A DNA stretch of 64,000 bases from Aquisediminimonas sp040398565 (lineage in GTDB: Bacteria > Pseudomonadota > Alphaproteobacteria > Sphingomonadales > Sphingomonadaceae): NCBI GenBank assembly GCA_040398565.1, contig JBBATU010000001.1, positions 1 through 64,000 on the forward strand. The letters are read 5' to 3'. The notes under the pieces are model-generated. The model ran no database searches, was not told the DNA's origin, and saw only the letters and a program-made list of their open reading frames with translations. The translations under genes and the position numbers were made by a program. This document shows positions 26,753 through 35,529 of this stretch, one piece after another; within the stretch, counting starts at the first letter, position 1, and each line of letters starts with the position of its first letter.

Positions 26753-27483
26753 TGACTGAAAAAGGAAAGATCATGATCATTGCTTCGTCTGCCGCGCTGC
26801 TGGGCGCGGGTGCAGCGGCCCTTGCCTTAAGCGCGAGTGACCCCGTGAACACCAATGACCGTGCGGCAATTGAAAAAATTGTGCGCGAATACATCCTCTC
26901 CCATCCCGAAATCCTGCCCGAAGCGATGGAAAATCTGCACGGCAAAGAAATGGCCAAGGTGATTGAGGCCAATCGATCGGCACTCGAAACGCCGATTGGA
27001 AATGCGTGGGAGGGTGCTGCGGACGCGGATGTCGTTCTGGTTGAATTTTTCGATTATGCCTGTGGCTATTGCCGCGCGTCTTTGGAGGATATTGATCGGC
27101 TATTGGCTGAGGATAAGAAACTCAAAGTCGTTTACCGCGACATGCCCGTGCTGGGTCAAACCAGCCTTGAAGCCGCGAGACTCTCGGTTGCTGCCGCGCT
27201 TGCGGGGAAATTCGGCGCGGTGCACAAACCGCTTTATGGCGCAGGCCGCCCGACGGCATCGGTCGTTGATGCGACCCGGCGGCGGATTGGTCTGGACTCT
27301 GGCGCTTTGACACGACCAGAAGTCGATCAGGAAATTGCGAGCAACATCCGTTTTCAGCGCGAACTGGATTTATCGGGCACCCCCGCTTGGGTGGTTGGCG
27401 ATAAAGTGTTGGTCGGGGCAGTCGGTTATGATGGATTGAAAGCGGCCATTGCCGAGGCGCGGGCGGCACGGGCTGGCAAATAG
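26749..27483 (+). CDS. DsbA-family thiol:disulfide oxidoreductase
   Basis: The 244-aa protein has an N-terminal hydrophobic segment (IIASSAALLGAGAAALALS), a helical ScsC-like region (about 35-75) and a DsbA thioredoxin-like domain. The active site is CGYC in FFDYACGYCRAS, with the cis-Pro loop as SGTPAW. It should act in the periplasm on disulfides. Its ATG overlaps the M48 stop by 4 nt, so the two are probably co-translated. Whether it is an oxidase or an isomerase cannot be told from sequence alone. Confidence 0.92.
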   Translation: MMTEKGKIMIIASSAALLGAGAAALALSASDPVNTNDRAAIEKIVREYILSHPEILPEAMENLHGKEMAKVIEANRSALETPIGNAWEGAADADVVLVEFFDYACGYCRASLEDIDRLLAEDKKLKVVYRDMPVLGQTSLEAARLSVAAALAGKFGAVHKPLYGAGRPTASVVDATRRRIGLDSGALTRPEVDQEIASNIRFQRELDLSGTPAWVVGDKVLVGAVGYDGLKAAIAEARAARAGK

Positions 27484-27538
27484 CGCCCCCGGCGAAGTTT
27501 TCCTTTGGCAAAAAGCCGGGGCGTGGCATTGTCTGCCC

Positions 27539-29689
27539 ATGAAACGCCTTATGTCCTTTGGCCTGTTGGCCGCCCTTTTTCTCGGCGCGGGTTCTGCGTC
27601 GGCTGCACCGCTTCAGAAAGTGTCCATGACGACCAAATTCACCAAGCCCCCCGTCGCCGCCCGCAAAGCGCACAGTTTTGAGCAGCATGGCACGCGCATT
27701 GAAGACCCCTATTTCTGGTTGCGTGACCCAGATTATCCCAAGGTCGATGATGCGGAGGTGCTCGATTATCTCAAGGCGGAAAACGCCTATTTTGAAAGCC
27801 AGATGGCGCCCCTGACGCCGCTGATCAACACGATTTTTCAGGAGATGAAGGGCCGGATTAAGGAGGATGATTCCTCCGTGCCGCAAAAGGATGGCGATTA
27901 TCTCTATTGGCGGCGCTTCCAATTGGGCGCGCAATATAAGCAATGGCTGCGCAAGCCTGTGAAGGGCGGCGCGGAAGCGATTATCATCGATGAAGCCAAG
28001 CTTGCTGAGGGCAAGGACTATTTCCGGCTGGGCGGTGTCGCTGTGGCCGAAAATGATCGCATCATGGCCTATTCCACCGACACAGATGGGTCTGAACGGT
28101 TCACAATCCGTTTTCGCGATTTGGTGACGGGGGAGGATTTGCCCGATGTGATTACCGGCACGGGCGGAAGCTTTGCCTTTACCAAGGACAGCAGCTTTCT
28201 TCTCTACACGCCGGTCAATGATAACTGGCGCAGCGAAAAGGTCATGCTGCATAAGCTGGGCACCCCAGTCACGCAGGATAAAATGCTGTTCCATGAACAG
28301 GATATCGGCTTTCAAGTCGGTGTCGGGATGACCCATTCTGAAAAATATCTCATCATCGCAACGGGCGATAATGTGACGAGTGAGGTGCGCCTGCTGCCTG
28401 CGGACAATCCCTTTGCCGCGCCCATATTGGTGCGCGAACGCCAGCCCGGTGTGGAATATGATGTGGAGGAGCATGGCGGCACGCTCTTCATTCACACCAA
28501 TGATAGCAGCCCGCAATTCCGGCTCGTGACAGCGCCGCTGGCTAAGCCCGGGGAATGGACGGAACGGATTGCCGCCTCGCCGCGTTTTTACATGACCGGG
28601 GTCGCCACATTTGCCGATTTCTTCGTTGTCGAAGGCCGGGAAGATGGCCTCGATCAGGTGGAAATCCATCCCTATGCGGGTGGCACGCCAAAGCGGATCA
28701 AATTCCCCGAAGCGACCTATACAGCCGGGCTCGACGATAATCCCGAATATCGCGTCAAGACGCTGCGTCTCTCTTATGAATCGATGGTCACGCCCGACAC
28801 GGTGATGGATTATGATGTGACGACAGGCGCAATGACGACGCTGAAGGTTCAAGAAATCCCCAGCGGCTATGATGCCAGCCAATATGCAACCGAAAGGGTG
28901 GAGATCACCGCGCGCGATGGCACCAAGGTTCCGGTGTCGGTTGTCTATAAAAAGGGCTTTGAAAAGAACGGCCAAGGCCCGCTCTATCTCTATGCCTATG
29001 GTGCTTATGGCTATGCTGTGCCGCCGGGATTTTCGACCTTGCGCCTTTCGCTGCTGGATCGGGGTTTTGCCTTTGCCATCGCCCATATTCGCGGCGGTGA
29101 TGATCTGGGCCAGCAATGGTATCTGGATGGCAAGCTCACCAAGCGCACCAACACGTTCAACGATTTTGTCGATGCGGCCAAGGGCATGATCACACTTGGC
29201 TTTGCAAAGCCGGGCCGGATTGTGGCGGCCGGCGGATCGGCCGGCGGGGAGCTGATGGGGGCGGTTGTGAATTCTGATCCCCAGCTTTTTGGCGCAGTGG
29301 CCGCGCATGTTCCCTTTGTCGATGTATTGAACACGATGCTGGATGACAGCTTGCCCCTCACACCGGGCGAATGGCCGGAATGGGGCAACCCCATTACGGA
29401 CAAGGCGGCCTTTGACTTTATCCGCAGCTATAGCCCCTATGATAATGTGCGCCCGCAAGCCTATCCGCCGCTCTTTGTGACAGGCGGCCTGAATGATCCG
29501 CGCGTCACCTATTGGGAACCGGCCAAATGGGTGGCGAAACTGCGCGCGACCAAGACTGATCAGAATGTCTTGTTGCTGAAGACCAATATGGGCGCTGGGC
29601 ATGGCGGCAAATCTGGCCGGTTTGACTCGCTGCGCGAGGATGCAGAAGAATATGCCTTCTTCCTCTCTCAACTTGGCATGGCGAAGTAA
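27539..29689 (+). CDS. ptrB: oligopeptidase B-like S9 serine peptidase
   Basis: The 716-aa prolyl-oligopeptidase-family enzyme has an N-terminal signal peptide (LLAALFLGAGSASAAP), a seven-bladed propeller region and a C-terminal alpha/beta hydrolase. The catalytic triad is visible: Ser in GGSAGGELMG, Asp in GLNDPRVTYWEP and His in GAGHGGKSGR. The order and spacing fit oligopeptidase B, which cuts after basic residues in short peptides. The signal peptide suggests it is exported, unlike the cytosolic E. coli PtrB. Start taken at 27539, directly before the hydrophobic segment. Confidence 0.92.
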   Translation: MKRLMSFGLLAALFLGAGSASAAPLQKVSMTTKFTKPPVAARKAHSFEQHGTRIEDPYFWLRDPDYPKVDDAEVLDYLKAENAYFESQMAPLTPLINTIFQEMKGRIKEDDSSVPQKDGDYLYWRRFQLGAQYKQWLRKPVKGGAEAIIIDEAKLAEGKDYFRLGGVAVAENDRIMAYSTDTDGSERFTIRFRDLVTGEDLPDVITGTGGSFAFTKDSSFLLYTPVNDNWRSEKVMLHKLGTPVTQDKMLFHEQDIGFQVGVGMTHSEKYLIIATGDNVTSEVRLLPADNPFAAPILVRERQPGVEYDVEEHGGTLFIHTNDSSPQFRLVTAPLAKPGEWTERIAASPRFYMTGVATFADFFVVEGREDGLDQVEIHPYAGGTPKRIKFPEATYTAGLDDNPEYRVKTLRLSYESMVTPDTVMDYDVTTGAMTTLKVQEIPSGYDASQYATERVEITARDGTKVPVSVVYKKGFEKNGQGPLYLYAYGAYGYAVPPGFSTLRLSLLDRGFAFAIAHIRGGDDLGQQWYLDGKLTKRTNTFNDFVDAAKGMITLGFAKPGRIVAAGGSAGGELMGAVVNSDPQLFGAVAAHVPFVDVLNTMLDDSLPLTPGEWPEWGNPITDKAAFDFIRSYSPYDNVRPQAYPPLFVTGGLNDPRVTYWEPAKWVAKLRATKTDQNVLLLKTNMGAGHGGKSGRFDSLREDAEEYAFFLSQLGMAK

Positions 29690-29706
29690 TCGGGGTTCCG
29701 ATCCTC

Positions 29707-30099
29707 ATGGCCGTGTTCACCCAGTCCTTCACGCCTGACCCGGTAGATATTGATGAGCTGGGCCATGTGAACAATGCCGTTTGGGTGCGCTGGATTCAGG
29801 ATATGGCGACCGCCCATTGGTCCGCCGTTGCGCGGCCTGTAGATCAGGCAGCCTATATTTGGGTCGTTGTCCGGCATGAGATTGATTATCTGGGCAATGT
29901 CGGCCCCGGTGCGGCGGTGGTCGCGCGCACCTGGATTAGCGACCGGCCAAAGGGCGCGCGGTTTGACCGCAATGTCGACTTCACCGATGCCACAGGCAAA
30001 GTCATTGTGCGAGCCAAAACCACTTGGGCGATGATCGATAAAGCCTCTGGGCGGATTGCCCGCGTCCGCGATGAGATTGCCGCCCCCTTTTTTGATTGA
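29707..30099 (+). CDS. hotdog-fold acyl-CoA thioesterase
   Basis: The 130-aa single hotdog domain resembles the 4-hydroxybenzoyl-CoA thioesterase/YbgC group. The characteristic Asp is in DIDELGHVNNAVWVRWIQD. It would hydrolyse an acyl-CoA; the acyl group is unknown. It starts 17 nt after ptrB and precedes the Atm1-type exporter. A second, distinct hotdog protein lies at 52795-53259. Confidence 0.85.
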   Translation: MAVFTQSFTPDPVDIDELGHVNNAVWVRWIQDMATAHWSAVARPVDQAAYIWVVVRHEIDYLGNVGPGAAVVARTWISDRPKGARFDRNVDFTDATGKVIVRAKTTWAMIDKASGRIARVRDEIAAPFFD

Positions 30100-30154
30100 T
30101 CGATGCGGGCATGAGCTGTTTCCATCCGGGCAGGATATGATCTAGGGGGAGGGC

Positions 30155-31975
30155 ATGCCTCCGCAACATCCCGCCACGTCTGATACGTCCAGCCTCGACT
30201 TTGCCGTGATGCGGCGCTTCATCCCCTATCTCTGGCCCAAGGATGCACCCGGCCTGCGCGGCCGCATTGTGCTCGCCATGTTGTTGGTTCTGGCGTCCAA
30301 GGCAGTGCAGCTCAGCATGGGCTTTGTCTATGGCAAAGCTATTGACCGGATGACACCCGGGCTAGAGCCGCAAGTCCTCCTCCCCATTGCGCTGGTTGCG
30401 GCCTATGCGGGCGCGCGCTTTTCAGGCGTACTGTTCGATAATTTGCGCAATGTTGTGTTTGAGCGCGTTGGGCAGGATGCGACCCGCCGCCTTGCCGAAC
30501 ATGTCTTTGGCCATTTGCATCAGCTGAGCCTGCGCTTTCACCTCGCGCGGCGCACCGGGGCGGTCACCAAAGTCATTGAGCGCGGGACCAAGAGCATTGA
30601 TGTGATGCTCTATTTCCTGCTGTTCAACATTGCGCCGACTGTCATCGAATTGGCGGCCGTGATGATTATTTTTTGGGTGAAGTTTTCGGGTGGGCTGGTG
30701 CTCGCAACCATGGCGATGGTCATTGCCTATAGCGTCTTCACCCAACGTGTGACGGACTGGCGCAATAAGCTGCGTGAGGAAATGAACGACATGGATACAG
30801 CCACTGTCGCCCGCTCGGTCGACAGTCTGCTCAATTATGAAACGGTCAAATATTTCAACGCGGAACAACGCGAGGCCGATCATTATAGCCGGGCCGCGCG
30901 GCGCTATGCCAATGCCGCCGTCCGGTCAGAAAATTCGCTCGCTTGGCTCAATGTCGGTCAGTCCTTCATCACCAATGCCCTGATGGCCGGTGCGATGGGT
31001 TATACGGTTTGGGGCTGGTCACAGGGGCGCTTCACAACCGGCGATGTTGTCTTCGTCAATACGCTGTTGGCGCAGCTTTTCCGCCCGCTTGATTTGCTCG
31101 GCATGGTCTATCGCACCATCCGGCAGGGCCTGACGGATATGGGCGCGATGTTTGATCTCATCGACACCGAAACCGAAGTGAAGGATGCCCCCGGCGCACC
31201 CGCATTGGCGATATCGGGGGCGGCGGTTGCGTTTGATGATGTGCATTTCGCCTATGAGCCGGATCGACCGATTTTGAAGGGGGTCAGCTTTCAAATCCCG
31301 GCGGGGAAAAGGCTGGCGGTTGTCGGGCCATCGGGTGCGGGCAAGTCTACCTTGGCGCGGTTGCTCTTTCGCTTTTACGATGTGACGGGGGGGCGGATCA
31401 CAATTGACGGGCAGGATCTTCGCGATGTCACCCAAGCCTCGCTGCGGGCGGGCATTGGCATCGTCCCGCAAGATAGCGTCCTGTTCAACGACACGATTGG
31501 TTATAACATCGGCTATGGCCGCGATGGGGCCGGGCAAGAGGATGTGGAGGCCGCCGCACGCGGGGCGCAGATCCATCACTTCATTGCAGCCCAGCCGCGC
31601 GGTTATGACACGCAGGTGGGCGAACGGGGCCTGAAGCTTTCCGGCGGGGAAAAGCAGCGCGTTGCCATCGCGCGGACATTGCTCAAAGACCCGCCTATCC
31701 TCATCCTCGACGAAGCGACCTCGGCGCTCGACAGCCGGACAGAGGCCGATATTCAAGAGACGCTGGCCGCGGTTTCGGAACGCCGCACCACTATTGTGAT
31801 CGCCCATCGCCTCTCCACCATTATTGATGCGGATGAAATCATCGTACTTGAGGCCGGTCGTGTGGCGGAGCGCGGTACGCATGCCAGCCTGTTGAAACAA
31901 GGCGGGCTCTATGCGGATATGTGGGCGCGCCAACAGGCTGAAGACGACGAGGAAAGCGACGTTGCCGCTGAGTGA
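30155..31975 (+). CDS. Atm1-type ABC exporter (fused permease and ATPase)
   Basis: A 606-aa half-transporter: six membrane helices (about residues 35-320), then the ATPase with Walker A GPSGAGKST, Q-loop, signature LSGGEKQR and Walker B ILILDEATSALD, and an H-loop (IAHRLSTI). The sequence NYETVKYFNAEQREADHY is characteristic of the Atm1/HMT1/ABCB7 group. Bacterial members export glutathione-linked metals or thiol compounds. The last 65 nt overlap the longest recQ frame. Confidence 0.9.
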   Translation: MPPQHPATSDTSSLDFAVMRRFIPYLWPKDAPGLRGRIVLAMLLVLASKAVQLSMGFVYGKAIDRMTPGLEPQVLLPIALVAAYAGARFSGVLFDNLRNVVFERVGQDATRRLAEHVFGHLHQLSLRFHLARRTGAVTKVIERGTKSIDVMLYFLLFNIAPTVIELAAVMIIFWVKFSGGLVLATMAMVIAYSVFTQRVTDWRNKLREEMNDMDTATVARSVDSLLNYETVKYFNAEQREADHYSRAARRYANAAVRSENSLAWLNVGQSFITNALMAGAMGYTVWGWSQGRFTTGDVVFVNTLLAQLFRPLDLLGMVYRTIRQGLTDMGAMFDLIDTETEVKDAPGAPALAISGAAVAFDDVHFAYEPDRPILKGVSFQIPAGKRLAVVGPSGAGKSTLARLLFRFYDVTGGRITIDGQDLRDVTQASLRAGIGIVPQDSVLFNDTIGYNIGYGRDGAGQEDVEAAARGAQIHHFIAAQPRGYDTQVGERGLKLSGGEKQRVAIARTLLKDPPILILDEATSALDSRTEADIQETLAAVSERRTTIVIAHRLSTIIDADEIIVLEAGRVAERGTHASLLKQGGLYADMWARQQAEDDEESDVAAE

Positions 31976-33740
31976 GGGGGGTGACGGCCCTTCCCCCCTT
32001 GATCAGCTGCACACCGTTTTTGGCTATAGCGCCTTTCGCGGGGTGCAGGCCGATGTGATCGGCCGTGTGCTGGCGGGCGAGCGGACGCTGGCCGTCATGC
32101 CGACCGGCGCTGGCAAATCTTTATGCTATCAACTGCCTTCTGTGATGCGCTCCGGGACATGCGTCGTCATCTCCCCGCTCATCGCCTTGATGCAGGATCA
32201 GGTGCGCGCCGCCGATGCGGTGGGCATTCGCGCGGCCACGCTCACCTCTGCGGATGATAATCGGGCAGAGACGATGGCCCGCTTTCGTGCGGGCGATCTC
32301 GACTTGCTCTATGTCGCGCCAGAGCGCGCCTCGACCCCGGACTTTCGCGATCTCCTGACGCAGGGGAACATCACCCTCTTTGCCATTGATGAGGCGCATT
32401 GCGTGTCCGAATGGGGGCATGATTTCCGGCCTGATTATCGCCTGCTCGCGCCGCTGATGGATGCCTTTCCGCAGGTGCCGCGTCTGGCGCTGACGGCCAC
32501 GGCCGATGCGCATACGCGCGGCGACATATTGGCCCAATTGGGCATTCCTGTGTCCGGCATGATCGTCTCGGGCTTTGACCGGCCCAATATCCGTTATGCC
32601 ATTTCGGCGCGTGACAGCGGCACTCGACAGATCATCGATTTTGTTCGGGCAACGCCGGGGGCAGGGATTGTCTATGCCCGATCCCGCGATGCGACGGAAA
32701 AACTGGCGACCGCGCTTGCGGTGACGGGTCGGCCCGTGCGGGCTTATCATGCCGGGCTTGCGCCAGAGGTGCGCCGAGCCAATCAGGCGGCCTTTGTCGC
32801 GTCGGAAGATATGGTGATGGTTGCCACCATCGCCTTTGGCATGGGCATTGATAAACCCGATGTCCGCTTTGTCATTCATGCAGGCCTGCCCAAATCCATT
32901 GAGGCCTATTATCAGGAAACGGGGCGTGCTGGGCGCGATGGAGATCCGGCACAGGCCCAGATGTTTTGGGGATCAGAAGATTTTGTCCGCGCCCGCCAAT
33001 GGCTGGCCGACGTGGAGGAGCGTCGCTTGGCGGGGGAACGTGCCCGCCTCTCTGCGCTTGGGGCGCTTGTCGAAACCGGGGGTTGCAGACGCGCCATCTT
33101 GCTGCGGCATTTTGGCGAGAGCCCGCCCGACCAATGCGGCAATTGCGATAATTGCCAGTCGCCGCCCGCCTTCACCGATGCGACGGAGCTTGCCCGCAAG
33201 CTTCTCTCGGCTGTGTATCGCACCGGGCAAAGCTATGGCCTTGGGCATGTTGAACGGGTGTTGACGGGTCGCGCGGATGATCGCGTTGTTCAGCAACAAC
33301 ATGATCGGCTGTCGGTTTATGGCATTGCAACGGCCGATGAGGCGGCGTTGATCAAGCCGGTGTCGCGGGCGCTATTGGTGCGCGATGCGCTGCGCACGAC
33401 GGACCATGGTGGGCTGATGCTGGGGTCAGATGCCCGCGCCATTTTGAAAGGTGAGGCGCGCGTTGAGATTGCGTTGGCGCCGCGCCGCACCTCTCGCAAG
33501 CCGGCGCGGGGCGGTGATCATCCGCCCGACCCAATTTTTGATGCGCTGCGCGCTTGCCGCCGGGATTTGGCCCAAGCAGCAGGCGTCCCGCCCTATGTGA
33601 TCTTTCACGATGCGACATTGCGAGAGATGGCGCAGATCCGTCCGCGTTCTTTGCGCGATATGGCCTTGGTGTCTGGCGTGGGGGACCGTAAACTTGATGC
33701 CTATGGCGACGCCTTTCTTGCTGTTCTAAAGCAGTATTAG
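31911..33740 (+). CDS. recQ: ATP-dependent DNA helicase RecQ
   Basis: The 609-aa helicase (from this ATG) unwinds DNA 3' to 5' in recombination repair. Visible are motif I MPTGAGKSLCYQLP, motif II IDEAHCVSEWGHDFRPDY, motif VI QETGRAGRDG, and the RQC zinc cluster (CRRAILLRHFGE...CGNCDNC). A short C-terminal HRDC domain ends the protein (about 545-609). The start is uncertain: the ATG at 31911 overlaps the ABC gene by 65 nt and gives a basic leader without homology, while a TTG at 31962 gives only a 14-nt overlap and begins just before the conserved part. Confidence 0.93.
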   Translation: MRICGRANRLKTTRKATLPLSEGGDGPSPLDQLHTVFGYSAFRGVQADVIGRVLAGERTLAVMPTGAGKSLCYQLPSVMRSGTCVVISPLIALMQDQVRAADAVGIRAATLTSADDNRAETMARFRAGDLDLLYVAPERASTPDFRDLLTQGNITLFAIDEAHCVSEWGHDFRPDYRLLAPLMDAFPQVPRLALTATADAHTRGDILAQLGIPVSGMIVSGFDRPNIRYAISARDSGTRQIIDFVRATPGAGIVYARSRDATEKLATALAVTGRPVRAYHAGLAPEVRRANQAAFVASEDMVMVATIAFGMGIDKPDVRFVIHAGLPKSIEAYYQETGRAGRDGDPAQAQMFWGSEDFVRARQWLADVEERRLAGERARLSALGALVETGGCRRAILLRHFGESPPDQCGNCDNCQSPPAFTDATELARKLLSAVYRTGQSYGLGHVERVLTGRADDRVVQQQHDRLSVYGIATADEAALIKPVSRALLVRDALRTTDHGGLMLGSDARAILKGEARVEIALAPRRTSRKPARGGDHPPDPIFDALRACRRDLAQAAGVPPYVIFHDATLREMAQIRPRSLRDMALVSGVGDRKLDAYGDAFLAVLKQY

Positions 33741-33752
33741 GAGAAAAAGATC

Positions 33753-34181
33753 ATGTTCCGCTCGATCACAACTGACATCATGGTGGCCCCGCAAATCAGC
33801 GCCGATGCCGTAGCGGAAGCCAAGGCCGCCGGCGTTGCGTTGATCATCAATAATCGGCCCGAGGGCGAATCGGATGACCAGATTCCCGGCGCCGATATAG
33901 AGGCCGCCGCGCGCGCCGCGGGGATGGATTATATCGCCATTCCAATCACCCATTCGGGCTTCAGCCAACCACAAGTGATGTCGATGGTGGCCGCGCTTCA
34001 GGGTGCAAAGGGCAAGATTCTCGCTTATTGCCGGTCGGGCACACGCTCAACCTTGCTGTGGGCGCTGGCCGAAAGTGCGCAAGGGGGCGATCCCGATGCG
34101 CTCACCAATATGGCGGCCAAGGCAGGCTATGACGTATCGCCCGTCCGCCCGCTCATGGATATGCTCAAGGCGCAGGCCTGA
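33753..34181 (+). CDS. TIGR01244/DUF442 family phosphatase-like sulfurtransferase
   Basis: The 142-aa protein carries a dual-specificity-phosphatase-like fold with the CX5R loop as YCRSGTRSTLL and an N-terminal INNRPEGE segment. This domain is known as DUF442 or the BLH phosphatase domain, often linked to sulfide and persulfide metabolism; the reaction here is not established. SD AGGAG precedes the ATG. Its stop shares one base with the ATG of the next gene (TGATG), which suggests coupling. Confidence 0.88.
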   Translation: MFRSITTDIMVAPQISADAVAEAKAAGVALIINNRPEGESDDQIPGADIEAAARAAGMDYIAIPITHSGFSQPQVMSMVAALQGAKGKILAYCRSGTRSTLLWALAESAQGGDPDALTNMAAKAGYDVSPVRPLMDMLKAQA

Positions 34182-34582
34182 TGCTGGCGGAGCTGATCAA
34201 ATTCGGCGTGTCTTTGGGGTCGATTTTGGCGCTTGCTGGTTTCGCGTGGATGTTGAAGCTGGGCGGCGATATCCGCATTCGCGATGCCCGCCATGCGCGC
34301 GAAATTGCGCAAGAGCAGGTGTTTGATTTTATCCCGGTTGCTGTCGCGCTCGACCGCGCAGGTATGGGCGCGTTGTTGCGGGATATTGAGGGGCGACAAT
34401 TGCTGATCCGCCGCCATGGGTCAGCCTTTGTCGGGCGCATGCTGGATCGGCATGTTGATGCCCGGCTCGATCAAAATTTTCTGATTCTCGACACGCATGA
34501 TATGGGCGTCCGCCCGATCACCCTGAACCTCGGGGAAGATGCGCCTGTCTGGGCCTCAGCTTTAAGGCGGTTACCATCATGA
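34181..34582 (+). CDS. conserved hypothetical protein with one N-terminal membrane helix
   Basis: A 133-aa protein with a hydrophobic helix at about residues 8-26 (VSLGSILALAGFAWMLKLG) and a soluble part rich in Arg and Asp. I do not recognise a named family. It is locked between neighbours: it shares one base with the DUF442 gene upstream and overlaps the desaturase gene by 4 nt, so it is likely translated and functionally grouped with one of them. Confidence 0.75.
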   Translation: MLAELIKFGVSLGSILALAGFAWMLKLGGDIRIRDARHAREIAQEQVFDFIPVAVALDRAGMGALLRDIEGRQLLIRRHGSAFVGRMLDRHVDARLDQNFLILDTHDMGVRPITLNLGEDAPVWASALRRLPS

Positions 34583-35529
34583 CGACGACATTTCCCAACC
34601 CGATTGATTTTGCGGTTCCGGCCTTTGTGCTGCTGATCGTGCTGGAAATGATTTGGGCCAAGCGCCGCGCGCCCGAAAAATATGAGCCGAAAGATACGCT
34701 CATTTCGCTCTCTATGGGCTTTGGCAGCACGGTGGCCGGCCTGATTGTGGCAGGTGGCGTCTATGCGATGGCGGTTGCGGCTTATGATTTTCGGCTGACA
34801 AGCATTCCTTTTGCTTGGTGGGCCTGGGGCCTGTGCTTTGTGCTCGATGATCTGGCCTATTATGCCTTTCACCGCTCTGCCCATCGGGTGCGTTGGTTCT
34901 GGGCGAGCCATGTCAATCATCATAGCAGCCAGCATTACAACCTCTCCACCGCGCTGCGGCAGACATGGACGGGTTTTATCGCGGTCAGCTTTATCTTTCG
35001 CTTGCCGCTGATGCTGATCGGCTTTCATCCAGCGATGGTGTTTTTCTGTGGCGCGATAAACCTGATTTACCAATTCTGGATTCATACCGAGGTGGTGGAT
35101 CGTTTTCCGCGCTGGTTTGAGGCGGTGATGAACACGCCCAGCCACCACCGCGTCCATCACGCGACCAACCCGCGCTATCTTGATCGCAATTATGCCGGCG
35201 TCTTCATCATCTGGGATCGGATGTTCGGCACCTTCACGCCGGAAGTGGTGGAAGACCCGGTTCGCTATGGGCTGGTGCGCCAGATTGGCAGCTTCAACCT
35301 GATTTGGGTTGCCTTTCATGAATGGGCAGGCATTGCGCGTGATCTTTGGTCGGCCCCGTGGCGGCACAAGCTTGGCTATATTTGGAAACAGCCCGGCTGG
35401 TCGCATGACAATAGCCGGGATACAAGTGATCACATTAGACAGAGATGGCAGGATAAACAGGCATGGAAGACTTCGACATCATCGTCATCGGTGGCGGCTC
35501 AGGAGGCAGCGCAGCCGCCGGTCGGCTGA
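34579..35529 (+). CDS. sterol desaturase / fatty acid hydroxylase family protein
   Basis: The 316-aa integral membrane di-iron enzyme has several hydrophobic helices and the three histidine boxes: FHRSAHR, HVNHHS and HHRVHH, plus the C-terminal His region. It would hydroxylate or desaturate a lipid; possible roles include carotenoid, sterol-like or fatty acid modification. The last 22 codons (Ser/Ala/Gln-rich) overlap the start of the GMC gene by 67 nt in another frame. They look unrelated to the family, so the native stop may have been lost. Confidence 0.87.
   Translation: MTTTFPNPIDFAVPAFVLLIVLEMIWAKRRAPEKYEPKDTLISLSMGFGSTVAGLIVAGGVYAMAVAAYDFRLTSIPFAWWAWGLCFVLDDLAYYAFHRSAHRVRWFWASHVNHHSSQHYNLSTALRQTWTGFIAVSFIFRLPLMLIGFHPAMVFFCGAINLIYQFWIHTEVVDRFPRWFEAVMNTPSHHRVHHATNPRYLDRNYAGVFIIWDRMFGTFTPEVVEDPVRYGLVRQIGSFNLIWVAFHEWAGIARDLWSAPWRHKLGYIWKQPGWSHDNSRDTSDHIRQRWQDKQAWKTSTSSSSVAAQEAAQPPVG

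Noticed and set aside
27122..29671. Very long open frame (about 849 codons) on the minus strand
   Set aside because: It is antisense to the clear oligopeptidase B gene, is rich in His, Arg and Ile, and has no recognisable domain; such frames arise from GC-rich codon bias.
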